64,000 bases of DNA, from NCBI RefSeq assembly GCF_001557115.1, contig NZ_LSKQ01000074.1:1-64000 (forward strand), written 5' to 3'. Position 1 is the first letter of the stretch; each line of letters begins with the position of its first letter. A program made the position numbers and the translations under genes. Of the stretch, positions 16,521 through 24,083 are shown piece by piece. This DNA is from Erythrobacter sp. CCH5-A1. GTDB taxonomy: Bacteria > Pseudomonadota > Alphaproteobacteria > Sphingomonadales > Sphingomonadaceae. The notes beneath the pieces are model-generated. The model was not told the DNA's origin and ran no database searches. It worked only from the letters and a program-made list of their open reading frames with translations.

Positions 16521-18485
16521 ATGCGCGATGATGAGTTCGAACCGCACCTGGGCCGGATGCGCTGCCGGGGCAAGGAGCAGCGCTACCTGAGCCGCGTCGT
16601 GAAAGCGGCAAAGCGCGCAGGGCTAAAAACCGGCAGGCGTGGCCGCTTCGACGGCAGCCGGATCGGACGTGGCGCGAGCGTTGCACGGGTGCTCAGATCG
16701 CGCGACCGATTGGGCGCGTTCCGGTCGCGCCGCGTGATCGTCAAGATACGGCCTGTTGGACTTGGCGGGAAAGGTATGGGCGGCGCGAAGGCGCACTTGC
16801 GTTATATCCAGCGCGATGGCGTGACCCGCGAGGGCGAGCCCGGCGCGCTCTATTCGGCCGACGAGGATGTCGCCGACGGCAAGGTGTTCCTCGAACGCTG
16901 CGACGGCGACCGCCGCCAGTTTCGATTCATCGTGTCGGCCGAGGACGCCGACCAATATCCGGACTTGAAGCCCTTTGTGCGCAGGCTGATGACGCAGATG
17001 GAGCAGGATCTCGGCACGAGGCTGGATTGGGTGGCAGTCGACCATTTCAATACCGGCCATCCGCACACGCATATCGTTGTGCGCGGCGTGAATGACCGGG
17101 GCGAAAATCTGCTGATCGCGCGCGAATATATTTCGCACGGGGCCAGGCAACGCGCGATCGAGATCGCCAACCTCGACCTCGGGCCGCGCACCGACCTTGA
17201 AATCGAGGAGCGGCTTCGCAGCGATACTGGCGTGGAGCGGCTGACCGCGATCGACCGACGGCTGATCCGCGACATGGATAGTATGCGCCTGGTCAGCGCG
17301 AGCGACAGCGACCCGTTTCACCAATCGGTTCGCGTCGGCCGCTTGCAGAAACTTGGGCGCATGGGACTCGCCTCGCATATCGGCAGCGACACCTGGCGGC
17401 TCGAGCCCGACCTCGCGAACACACTGCGCCGGATCGGGGAGCGTGGCGATATCATCCGTACCATGCAGCGCGAGCTGACCGCGCGGAAGCTCGACTGTGC
17501 CGCGGCCGATCGCGTCATCTATGATCCGACGGCGCAGGAAGCCGCGCCGATTATCGGCCGCGTTATCATGCGGGGATTGGCGGACGAGCATGAAGACCGC
17601 CATTATCTGCTAATCGACGGCATCGACGGGCGCACGCACTATGCCGAGATCGGCGAGGGCGAGATGGTCGATCCGACCCCCGAAAACGCCATCGTCCGGA
17701 TCGTGCCGCGTGAGGGCGGCGTTCGCCCGGTCGATCGCACGATTGTCGAAGTCGCCGCCGCGAACGACGGACGCTACACGATCGACGCGCATTTGCAGCA
17801 GGACCCGAGCGCCAGTGAAGGCTTCGCCGAAACCCATGTCCGCCGGCTGGAGGCGATGCGGAAGATCGCCCGCAATGTCGAACGCGATCCCGATGGAAGC
17901 TGGATCGTCACGCCCGATCATCTTGACAAGGTGGTTCGGTTCGAGGCGCGCCAACTCCACGACCGGCCCGTCGCCATCGAGGCGCTGTCGACCGTCCCGC
18001 TCGACAATCTGCCAGCGGCCGAGGCCGCGACCTGGCTCGATCGTGAGCTGGTTGCCGCCAGCCCAGCGCCGGTGCGCGATGCCGGGTTCGGCCGCGAGGT
18101 TCGTTCAGCGCAGGCGATGCGACGGCAATGGCTGATCACCGAACAGCTTGCAGACGAACAGGATGGGCAGACGGTCTATCGGCGAGGGATGCTCGCCGCG
18201 CTCCAGCGGCGAGAATTGCTGCGTGTCGCCCGCCAGCTCTCCGACAAGTTAGGCGTTCCGTTCGCCGAGGCCAGAGAGGGGGAGGCTGTTCAAGGCAGGC
18301 TCGTGCGCGCAGTCGAGATGACGAGTGGTCGCCATGCGCTCATCGAACGGTCGCGCGATTTCACGCTGGTGCCGTGGCGCTCTGTTCTCGATCGCCATGT
18401 CGGCAAATCGGTCTCGGGCATCATGCGCGACGGCGGGATCAACTGGACACTCGGGCGGCAGCGCAGCGGGCCGAGCGTCTCCTGA
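16521..18485 (+). CDS. Relaxase/mobilisation protein (VirD2/TraI-like, DUF3363 type)
   Basis: 654-residue DNA-nicking enzyme that starts conjugative transfer by cutting oriT and staying covalently bound to the 5' end. The relaxase domain (about 70-260) includes GGAKAHLRYIQRDGV and the metal-binding His cluster HPHTHIVVRG (about 179-188). The long C-terminal half (about 300-640) matches the DUF3363 extension of alphaproteobacterial ICE relaxases. ATG 16521 has AAGGA 8 bases upstream; the frame is open further upstream but without a better start. It is followed by the cargo island and then traG, whereas relaxase and traG are often closer, suggesting the island was inserted between them. Confidence 0.9.
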   Translation: MRDDEFEPHLGRMRCRGKEQRYLSRVVKAAKRAGLKTGRRGRFDGSRIGRGASVARVLRSRDRLGAFRSRRVIVKIRPVGLGGKGMGGAKAHLRYIQRDGVTREGEPGALYSADEDVADGKVFLERCDGDRRQFRFIVSAEDADQYPDLKPFVRRLMTQMEQDLGTRLDWVAVDHFNTGHPHTHIVVRGVNDRGENLLIAREYISHGARQRAIEIANLDLGPRTDLEIEERLRSDTGVERLTAIDRRLIRDMDSMRLVSASDSDPFHQSVRVGRLQKLGRMGLASHIGSDTWRLEPDLANTLRRIGERGDIIRTMQRELTARKLDCAAADRVIYDPTAQEAAPIIGRVIMRGLADEHEDRHYLLIDGIDGRTHYAEIGEGEMVDPTPENAIVRIVPREGGVRPVDRTIVEVAAANDGRYTIDAHLQQDPSASEGFAETHVRRLEAMRKIARNVERDPDGSWIVTPDHLDKVVRFEARQLHDRPVAIEALSTVPLDNLPAAEAATWLDRELVAASPAPVRDAGFGREVRSAQAMRRQWLITEQLADEQDGQTVYRRGMLAALQRRELLRVARQLSDKLGVPFAEAREGEAVQGRLVRAVEMTSGRHALIERSRDFTLVPWRSVLDRHVGKSVSGIMRDGGINWTLGRQRSGPSVS

Positions 18486-18507
18486 TCCGGAGGATTCGGG
18501 CTTCCTA

Positions 18508-18541
18508 TTTTCATGAAATTATGTTTTCATGGATTCATGAA
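18508..18541. promoter_or_regulatory. Three TTCATG repeats at the start of the RHH gene
   Basis: TTCATG occurs at 18510, 18526 and 18534. The first lies in the palindrome TTTCATGAAA (18509-18518) and the third in TTCATGAA (18534-18541), which contains the start codon at 18537. Ribbon-helix-helix regulators typically bind such short tandem sites upstream of their own gene. Confidence 0.5.
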
Positions 18542-18737
18542 AAATATCGCAGCGCAAACCGATGTCGGCGACGAGCATCTTCAGGTGCAGATTCCTGCCG
18601 TTACGAAACGCGATCTCGGTCAACGGTCGCTCGATTCCCGCGAGCCGATCCGGATGATCGTACTGCGGGCACTTGAAGCCTATGGCGTGAGCGTCCCCGC
18701 AGACGCGATATCGGATCGCCGGAAGGGCAGGCGATGA
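18537..18737 (+). CDS. Small ribbon-helix-helix-like regulator heading the cargo operon
   Basis: 66 residues. A predicted beta strand (EHLQVQIPAVTKRDL) and two helices (SREPIRMIVLRALEAYG) give the ribbon-helix-helix layout of antitoxins and small partition regulators. It is the first gene of a three-gene operon, overlapping the MazG-like gene by 4 bases (ATGA). TTCATG repeats over its start suggest autoregulation. It could be an antitoxin-type repressor or a copy of the small RHH protein often found in ICE maintenance regions. Confidence 0.6.
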   Translation: MKNIAAQTDVGDEHLQVQIPAVTKRDLGQRSLDSREPIRMIVLRALEAYGVSVPADAISDRRKGRR

Positions 18738-19912
18738 GCGAGGATTTCGAAGCTCTCACTGTTGCGGATTATGCGAAGCAGGCCGCGCGGACTGATCAAC
18801 GCAGCGGTGGCCGCGCACTGGGCTTCTCGATGCTTGGCCTTTTCGGCGAAGTCGGCAGCTTGCTCAGTGAGGCCAAGAAAAAGCAGCGCGACGATGCCTC
18901 CTACCTGGGTTACGCTCACGCCGTCGCGGAAGAGCTTGGTGACGTCCTTTGGTATCTGGCGGCGATCGCACGGCGCAGCCGCATGGCGCTCAGCGACATC
19001 GCTGCCGCCGCGGCGACAAACGGCGGACAATGGCAGACGGGCGGCAACGAAACGCTCAGTTTCCATGCGCTGCAGCCGCAGCACATTCCGCTTGCCAAGG
19101 CACCGATGCCGCAGTTCGAGCATAGCCTGCTCGCGCTGGCAGGCGACGTTGGGCTGCTCATCAACGATTTCCAGGCGGGCGGTCTTGCGAAGGACCGCGA
19201 AGCACTCGCGGGCCGGCTGGTCGCGGTCATGCGCCGGTTGATCCAGGCGGCAAACGAATCCGGTGTTACCATCGAGGCTGCCGCCGTGAAGAATCTTCAC
19301 AAGATCTTCGATCGCTGGCCGCGCGAGCGCATCTATCCGGCGCCGACCGATGCGGCGCTCGACCCAGAAGAGCAATTGCCGCGGCGGATGGCGATCGACG
19401 TCTATGAACGCACCGTTCGCGGGCAGACATTCGTGTATCAACGCTCAAGCGGTGTGTATGTCGGCGACCGGCTCACCGACAACGCGCTCGAACCCGACGA
19501 CTATCGCTTCCACGATGTCTTTCACTACGCTTATGTCGCGGTGCTTGGCTGGTCGCCAGTGCTGCGTGCGCTGCTCCGTCTCAAGCGCAAGAGCGATCCG
19601 AAACTCGACGACGCCGAAGACGGTGCTCGGGCGATTCTCATCGAAGAGGGCATAACTTCCTGGATTTTCGGACAAGCGCAGCAACTCCGGTACTTTGAAA
19701 ACGTGAAGCGCGGTGGCCTTCCGCTGGACATGCTGAAGCATGTCCGCCAGTTCGTCGCCGGCTACGAATCAGAACGCTGTCCGCTGTGGCTTTGGGAGGA
19801 AGCGATCCTCCAGGGCTATACGGCTTTCCGCTTCCTTCAGGAGCATCGGCGCGGCCGCGTCCTGATCGACTTCGCCAATCGCCGCCTGCGTATCAAGGAA
19901 TTGCCGTCATGA
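18734..19912 (+). CDS. MazG-like nucleotide pyrophosphohydrolase domain protein
   Basis: 392 residues. The N-terminal 100 residues match an all-alpha MazG-type NTP pyrophosphohydrolase: GFSMLGLFGEVGSLLSEAKK (Glu39, Glu46) and AVAEELGDVLWYL (Glu66, Glu67, Asp70). The position normally holding the inner metal-binding Glu of GExGEL is Ser42, so activity may be altered. The C-terminal part (about 200-392) has a second His/Glu-rich helical region (FHDVFHYAYVAVLGW, ILIEEGITSWIFG) with no family I can name. Four-base overlaps with both neighbours show a tight operon. MazG-like enzymes in mobile islands have been linked to nucleotide-pool defence, which is suggestive only. Confidence 0.7.
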   Translation: MSEDFEALTVADYAKQAARTDQRSGGRALGFSMLGLFGEVGSLLSEAKKKQRDDASYLGYAHAVAEELGDVLWYLAAIARRSRMALSDIAAAAATNGGQWQTGGNETLSFHALQPQHIPLAKAPMPQFEHSLLALAGDVGLLINDFQAGGLAKDREALAGRLVAVMRRLIQAANESGVTIEAAAVKNLHKIFDRWPRERIYPAPTDAALDPEEQLPRRMAIDVYERTVRGQTFVYQRSSGVYVGDRLTDNALEPDDYRFHDVFHYAYVAVLGWSPVLRALLRLKRKSDPKLDDAEDGARAILIEEGITSWIFGQAQQLRYFENVKRGGLPLDMLKHVRQFVAGYESERCPLWLWEEAILQGYTAFRFLQEHRRGRVLIDFANRRLRIKELPS

Positions 19913-20613
19913 CCCCGAAATCCTTTGTGTCCACCCTGGCGGCGACCGAACTTCCCTCAGTGTTCAATCCCTGGCGCGATCGCTGCACGGTCCATGACCG
20001 CAGCGACGCCGCCGCCCGGCGCCGCGACAATCTCGAAATGCTGCTCACCGCGGCGCTTGATCATCGCGTCGAAACGATCTGGATCGCGCGTGATCTCGGC
20101 TATCGCGGGGGGCGGCGTACGGGCGTACCGCTGACCGACGAAATTCACCTCGGACATGCCGGTACGCTGATGGGCGGCATCGCATTCGAACGTGCGACGC
20201 AGGGACCCGCCGTGGCGGAGCGCACCGCGGCGATCGTCTGGCGTGTGCTAGAGCGGATCGGTCAGCCTGTCATGCTCTGGAACGTTTTCCCGTTCCATCC
20301 CCATGAAGCGGATGATCCGATGTCGAACCGATGCCACACGCGAAGCGAGCGCGAGGCGACCTGGCCGATATTGCAAGCCCTCGTGTCAATGATCCGGCCC
20401 CGCCAGATCGTCGCGATCGGGCGCGATGCTCACCTGGCGCTGGACGGTCTCGACATTCCGACCACCGCGGTCCGCCATCCGAGCTACGGCGGGCAGCGCG
20501 AGTTCATCGAGGGCATGTTCAGCCTGTACGGTGTCGCGGATGACAACGATGAGCCGCTAGAACTGCCGTTGGGCGCGCCTCACGCCGCAGCAAGGAGATG
20601 TGCGCTCGCCTGA
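19909..20613 (+). CDS. Uracil-DNA-glycosylase superfamily protein
   Basis: 234 residues with the UDG-fold motif set: substrate loop GYRGGRRTGVPLTDE (about 64-78), Asn125 in WNVFPFHPH, and the catalytic-loop His-Pro-Ser (190-192, VRHPSYGG). Superfamily members flip out and excise uracil or related bases. The protein lacks the Cys cluster of FeS family 4/5 enzymes. It overlaps the MazG-like gene (ATGA) and is therefore in the same operon. Its last 34 bases run antisense through the 3' end of the thymidylate-synthase-like gene. Paired with a nucleotide pyrophosphatase it could police modified or uracil-containing DNA (inference). Confidence 0.75.
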   Translation: MTPKSFVSTLAATELPSVFNPWRDRCTVHDRSDAAARRRDNLEMLLTAALDHRVETIWIARDLGYRGGRRTGVPLTDEIHLGHAGTLMGGIAFERATQGPAVAERTAAIVWRVLERIGQPVMLWNVFPFHPHEADDPMSNRCHTRSEREATWPILQALVSMIRPRQIVAIGRDAHLALDGLDIPTTAVRHPSYGGQREFIEGMFSLYGVADDNDEPLELPLGAPHAAARRCALA

Positions 20614-21359
20614 TCGCAGCGCTCAAAGAGTTGCTTAAGATCGCCGCGGTTCCAGTTGGCGGTGTCGACCGTGGCGTTGGTCGAGACGATCGTGAGCGGA
20701 CCCAGCGCGACCCCGCCTTCCTTGGCGATGAATTCGAGCAGACGGCCGAGGCCGATCAGATTGCCGAGCAGTTTTTCGATATAGTAGTGATTGCGGTAGA
20801 GCGCGGTCATGCCGAGGCGACGATCGTCGCCCTTGCCGATCAGCTTGAGACTGGCAAAGCTCAGGCACTGACCGCCGTAGGGCGAGTCATTCACGTCGCG
20901 GGCGGGGTCGAAGATCAGCAGTTCGAATTTGTTGAGCGCTCGGACGTTCGGGTTGCGCAGGCGCTCGACGATGCCCCAGATTTGATTGATTGGCTGGCCG
21001 TCGGCGCGGGGCAATTCCATCATCCGTTCGAAATAATAGCCCGACCAAGCGCCCGACCTCCGGACCTTCGGCAGCACGTTGTCGCGAAACCGGTCGAAGA
21101 ATTGCGGCGCGCCGTAGCGCCTGTACAGCGCTGCCGGAAAAATCGTGTTGGCGACCGTCTCGATGGGCTTCTTGCCATGGCCCGAAAGGAAGGCATCGAC
21201 TTCCGCCACGACGGGATCGGCGAGTGTTGCGCGCGCAGTCGGCTCGGCCACGGAGATGACGACATTCTGCGCCTGGTGTCCGGTGGCGAGGTCGACGAGC
21301 CGGACCGCCTCGCGCCAGCCAGCAACGCAGTCAGGCTGCGGCGGTATGGGAAGATACAT
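20580..21359 (-). CDS. Thymidylate-synthase-like protein with altered catalytic residues
   Basis: 259 residues; last gene of the minus-strand operon. The C-terminal half aligns by eye with thymidylate synthase: Cys165 (YGGQCLSF) for the nucleophile Cys146 of E. coli ThyA, Arg189 (LYRNHYYIEKLLGN) for Arg166, and Asn200 for Asn177, with the Arg-to-Asn spacing of 11 preserved. The Asp that follows the Arg motif and the GDxHxY motif near the C-terminus are not conserved (Tyr192, STNATVD). It is unlikely to be a standard dTMP synthase. A nucleotide-binding or pyrimidine-modifying role is possible. Its start overlaps the protease gene by 29 bases. Assignment is by motif only. Confidence 0.5.
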   Translation of the reverse strand: MYLPIPPQPDCVAGWREAVRLVDLATGHQAQNVVISVAEPTARATLADPVVAEVDAFLSGHGKKPIETVANTIFPAALYRRYGAPQFFDRFRDNVLPKVRRSGAWSGYYFERMMELPRADGQPINQIWGIVERLRNPNVRALNKFELLIFDPARDVNDSPYGGQCLSFASLKLIGKGDDRRLGMTALYRNHYYIEKLLGNLIGLGRLLEFIAKEGGVALGPLTIVSTNATVDTANWNRGDLKQLFERCDQASAHLLAAA

Positions 21360-22011
21360 CGACTTCCTCCGTCAAATTTGCCGTGGCGAAAAGGCGCGGC
21401 GCTAGAAAGCGCTCAGTAAGCCAGGCGTGGCCTTCCAAGCCCCAACCTGGTCCCCAGCTGTTGCGGATGAGAATGGCCGGGATGCCGTCCACGGTTCCAT
21501 GCCCGACCGCGACGACCGCGTGCCGTTGCGCTGGCTCGGGGAGTTCGTCGTTCGCCGGATCGACGACGCCATCACCGCGCGGCTGGAAGAAAGACCGTGA
21601 CAGCATCGTCAGCATGAGCACCGGCGTGTCACGGTCCAGCGCGGCAAGGATGGATGACAGGTCGGTTCCATCCCTCTGTCCGTTGCGGCCATAGAGCGGG
21701 CCAACGGTCGCCGGCGGCGTCCACAGTCGATGATCGGCTGGAACCGCAGCCAGATACGGCCAGCCTTTCTCGTCGGGTTGGCCATCGAGCCGTAGCGCGT
21801 CCAGCATTGTGGATAGCAGTGCGCCGCTCGTCGGCGGTCTGCCCGCCCGTTTCTGCGCGGCATGAAAGGCGAATTCACACGACAGCGGTGCCCAGCCGTC
21901 GCGAAGCCCGGCGTGGGTGTCGCTCGCGGCGAATGCGAGGCATGTCGGCCGCGCGCCTTGATCGCGCGCAGGTCCGAACAGCGGCCGAAGGTCACGGACG
22001 ATATCGATCAT
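21331..22011 (-). CDS. Papain-like (C1 family) cysteine peptidase
   Basis: 226 residues. The C1 catalytic residues are in order: oxyanion Gln18 and nucleophile Cys24 (DQGARPTCLAFA), His164 (RHAVVAVGHG) and Asn184 (IRNSWGPGWGLEGHAWL). There is no signal peptide and no propeptide, so it appears to be an intracellular mature-form enzyme, which is unusual for bacteria. The upstream neighbour, 6 bases away, carries a chagasin-like domain; chagasins inhibit exactly this peptidase family. This suggests a protease-inhibitor pair in which the protease is a toxic effector (inference). Confidence 0.8.
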   Translation of the reverse strand: MIDIVRDLRPLFGPARDQGARPTCLAFAASDTHAGLRDGWAPLSCEFAFHAAQKRAGRPPTSGALLSTMLDALRLDGQPDEKGWPYLAAVPADHRLWTPPATVGPLYGRNGQRDGTDLSSILAALDRDTPVLMLTMLSRSFFQPRGDGVVDPANDELPEPAQRHAVVAVGHGTVDGIPAILIRNSWGPGWGLEGHAWLTERFLAPRLFATANLTEEVDVSSHTAAA

Positions 22012-22017
22012 GGGGCG

Positions 22018-23028
22018 TCAGGCGGCCTCGAGCAGGTGCCGCCGTTCGGCGCGCGACAGGCCCGTCTGTTCCGGGCCGGTGAGGTCGAAATCGAGCGTCA
22101 GGCTGGTGAGGGCCGGCGCAGGCTGCCACGGCCGCCGCTCGTCGAGCGACATGCGGCCGCGCCGCGGCGCATCGGGCGCCGCGGTGACACGGCGGACAAC
22201 GGGACCACCGATGCCATCGCCGTCGATTGCCTCACGCTCGTCGCGAACGACGGCGAAGCCGCTGGCGATCAGTTGGTCGAGATCCCAGAGATACCCACCG
22301 CCGCTATGTTCTTCGAGCCGCAGCACGAAAAGATCATTGCGACTGCCATCGATCCGCGAGCCGGCATCGCGCTCGGTCAGCAGCCAGACGTCGCCGCGAT
22401 AGTTGTCGGGCCGATAGTCCTTGAGGAGATCGACCTTCAGGCTGCGCGGCTGCGTCCGGAGCAGGTCGGTCATCACCGATGGCGAAATCAGATTGTAGCG
22501 AACCAGGGTGCGGCACGTCGCCTCATAGCTGGCGCCGATCCGCAGCGAGAGCTGATAGACGACATTGGGGCGCCGGAAATGATCGATCTGCCATCCTTGT
22601 CGCGCGCTGTGCGCGAGCATCAGCCATTTCGGCATCATGAAGGCGATCGCAAAGGCGTCGGCTTCGGTTTCCTCGAAGTTGTTTCCCGGTTCGGGCGACA
22701 TCGGCATCCGGCGCAGGATGCTCTCATCGTCGAGGCTCGGCTCGTGTCGCATCGAAAAATGCCCGAGTTCGTGCGCGGCCGTGAAGCGCTGGATGCTCAT
22801 CGGTCGTTCCGTCGTGACGAGAACGCCAGGAGCAGGTGCGCTGAGATAGGCGCCGAGCAGGCCTTTCAGGGGACGAAGCAGCAAGGGTAGACCCACGGCA
22901 TGGATCGCGCCGAAGACATCGACGCTGCCGCCTTGGGTCTCGATCAGTGCGCGCGTATCGAGTTCGCGATGCAGGCGGCCCGCTGCCATCGTACCAGCGC
23001 GAACCGCGCTCGCATAATCCGACGCCAT
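22018..23028 (-). CDS. ImmA/IrrE metallopeptidase fused to a chagasin-like (I42) domain
   Basis: 336 residues. The N-terminal ImmA/IrrE domain (about 25-190) has zinc motif HELGHFSMRHE (His86, Glu87, His90) and the third ligand region NFEETEADAFA (Glu119/120). ImmA proteins cleave XRE-type repressors, and one is encoded immediately upstream. The C-terminal part (about 195-320) shows hallmarks of the I42 cysteine-protease inhibitor fold: SGGGYLW (242-248, the NPTTGYxW loop) and RRPW (298-301). Gaps of 3 and 6 bases to the XRE and papain-like genes show co-transcription. The fusion plus a C1 protease neighbour is striking. The metallopeptidase is well supported; the chagasin assignment rests on two loop motifs and their spacing. 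Confidence 0.8.
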   Translation of the reverse strand: MASDYASAVRAGTMAAGRLHRELDTRALIETQGGSVDVFGAIHAVGLPLLLRPLKGLLGAYLSAPAPGVLVTTERPMSIQRFTAAHELGHFSMRHEPSLDDESILRRMPMSPEPGNNFEETEADAFAIAFMMPKWLMLAHSARQGWQIDHFRRPNVVYQLSLRIGASYEATCRTLVRYNLISPSVMTDLLRTQPRSLKVDLLKDYRPDNYRGDVWLLTERDAGSRIDGSRNDLFVLRLEEHSGGGYLWDLDQLIASGFAVVRDEREAIDGDGIGGPVVRRVTAAPDAPRRGRMSLDERRPWQPAPALTSLTLDFDLTGPEQTGLSRAERRHLLEAA

Positions 23029-23031
23029 CGA

Positions 23032-23406
23032 TCAGCTCCGTTCGCCGCCAGACCGCGAGCGGAGATATTCGGCAAACCGGCTCAGCTCGGCCCGGTCCTC
23101 AGTCGACAAGGCCGCAACGCGTCGCGCCAGATGGGCGACATCGGCGGGAAGGCTCGCGGAGGCCTCGTCTTCGCCGGTAAAATAGGCCACCGACTGGCGG
23201 TAAAGACGGGCAAGCCGCGTCAGTTCGATCGCTTCAACGCGGCGCTGGCCATTCTCGATATCGGTAAGCGCGGTCCGGGGAATCTTGAGATAGGCAGCAA
23301 CTTCTTCCTGCTTGAGGCCGAGATATTTCCGTGCTTCGCGCAGACGGTCGCCCAAGCGCCGCCGCTCCTGCTCGTCGCCTTCCTGGCGGAGTGCGAGATT
23401 GGTCAT
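23032..23406 (-). CDS. XRE-family transcriptional regulator
   Basis: 124 residues. The N-terminal Cro/CI HTH (about 18-75) includes LGDRLREARKYLGLKQEEVA and PRTALTDIENGQRRVEAIEL. The C-terminal helical region (about 85-120) could dimerise. It overlaps the upstream gene by 4 bases and sits 3 bases from the ImmA gene. XRE/ImmA pairs generally work as a repressor and the protease that removes it, so it is the likely operon repressor. Confidence 0.88.
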   Translation of the reverse strand: MTNLALRQEGDEQERRRLGDRLREARKYLGLKQEEVAAYLKIPRTALTDIENGQRRVEAIELTRLARLYRQSVAYFTGEDEASASLPADVAHLARRVAALSTEDRAELSRFAEYLRSRSGGERS

Positions 23407-23741
23407 GGCTTCGACCCTTTCTTCTTAACCCAGACGCGTTCGATCTTAGGGAGGAGGTCGTCAATCGCCTTCTCGATCGAATTGTAGCCGCCGGTGCGGA
23501 CGATGCTGTCGCGAAGCTCGATGTCGAGGACCTGCTCCACCGCGCAAAGCGTGTCGACCACGGACAAGGAGTCGAGTGGCACGGGCGCCTGGATGATCTT
23601 CGGGTTTTCCGGAGGTAGGGCAATTCCGCGCACCTGTGCCTCAGCCCTGGCCACTTGCAGCAGTTCGTCGACCAACGCCCTAATGGCGTCGGCTTTGGGA
23701 AACGCGGTTGCCGCGGGCTTCGGAGGAGCGATTGTCGCCAT
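23403..23741 (-). CDS. Small acyl-carrier-protein-like protein
   Basis: 112 residues, first gene of the minus-strand operon. Residues about 20-100 resemble a carrier-protein fold: helix 1 (ADAIRALVDELLQVARA), then PLDSLSVVDTLCAVEQVLDI, where DSL (57-59) matches the phosphopantetheine-attachment motif and the following helix, then SIEKAIDDLLPKI as the last helix. Ser58 would be the modified residue. The N-terminal 18 residues are Pro/Ala-rich and the C-terminus is basic (KKKGSKP). I chose ATG 23741 over ATG 23762 because the extra seven residues are atypical. No biosynthetic partner is adjacent, so it may be a structural mimic rather than a true carrier. Confidence 0.5.
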   Translation of the reverse strand: MATIAPPKPAATAFPKADAIRALVDELLQVARAEAQVRGIALPPENPKIIQAPVPLDSLSVVDTLCAVEQVLDIELRDSIVRTGGYNSIEKAIDDLLPKIERVWVKKKGSKP

Positions 23742-24083
23742 GCATGCCTCGCACGATTTCACTACATTAAATGCGATATAATGTCTGATAATCCGACACG
23801 CAAGCCCGAATTTGCAGCTCGGATTTTTGCAGGGTGTAGCGGGTCATCGGCGGTGCGGTGTGGTGGTCAGTGCCACCTCGAGGGACAACGGCAGGGCAGA
23901 ATCATCAACTCGGGTCATAGCTCGATCAAAAGAACAGAGCTGGAATATTGAGTCAGTCGCCGACGAGTGATCTCCTTCGGTCACCCACCAGCCCCCAGCG
24001 GCTCCGTTCATTTCGGGCGGCCCATAGCCGAGTCTTGAAGCCGCGCCCCGACCGCATCCGGCGGTATGGGCGGGAGCTTCAAC
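23742..24083. other. Divergent intergenic region between the cargo operon and traG
   Basis: 342 bases. The part next to the minus-strand operon (about 23757-23790) is AT-rich (ACTACATTAAATGCGATATA) and probably holds its promoter. The rest shows no convincing gene. GGGAG precedes the traG GTG. Confidence 0.45.
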
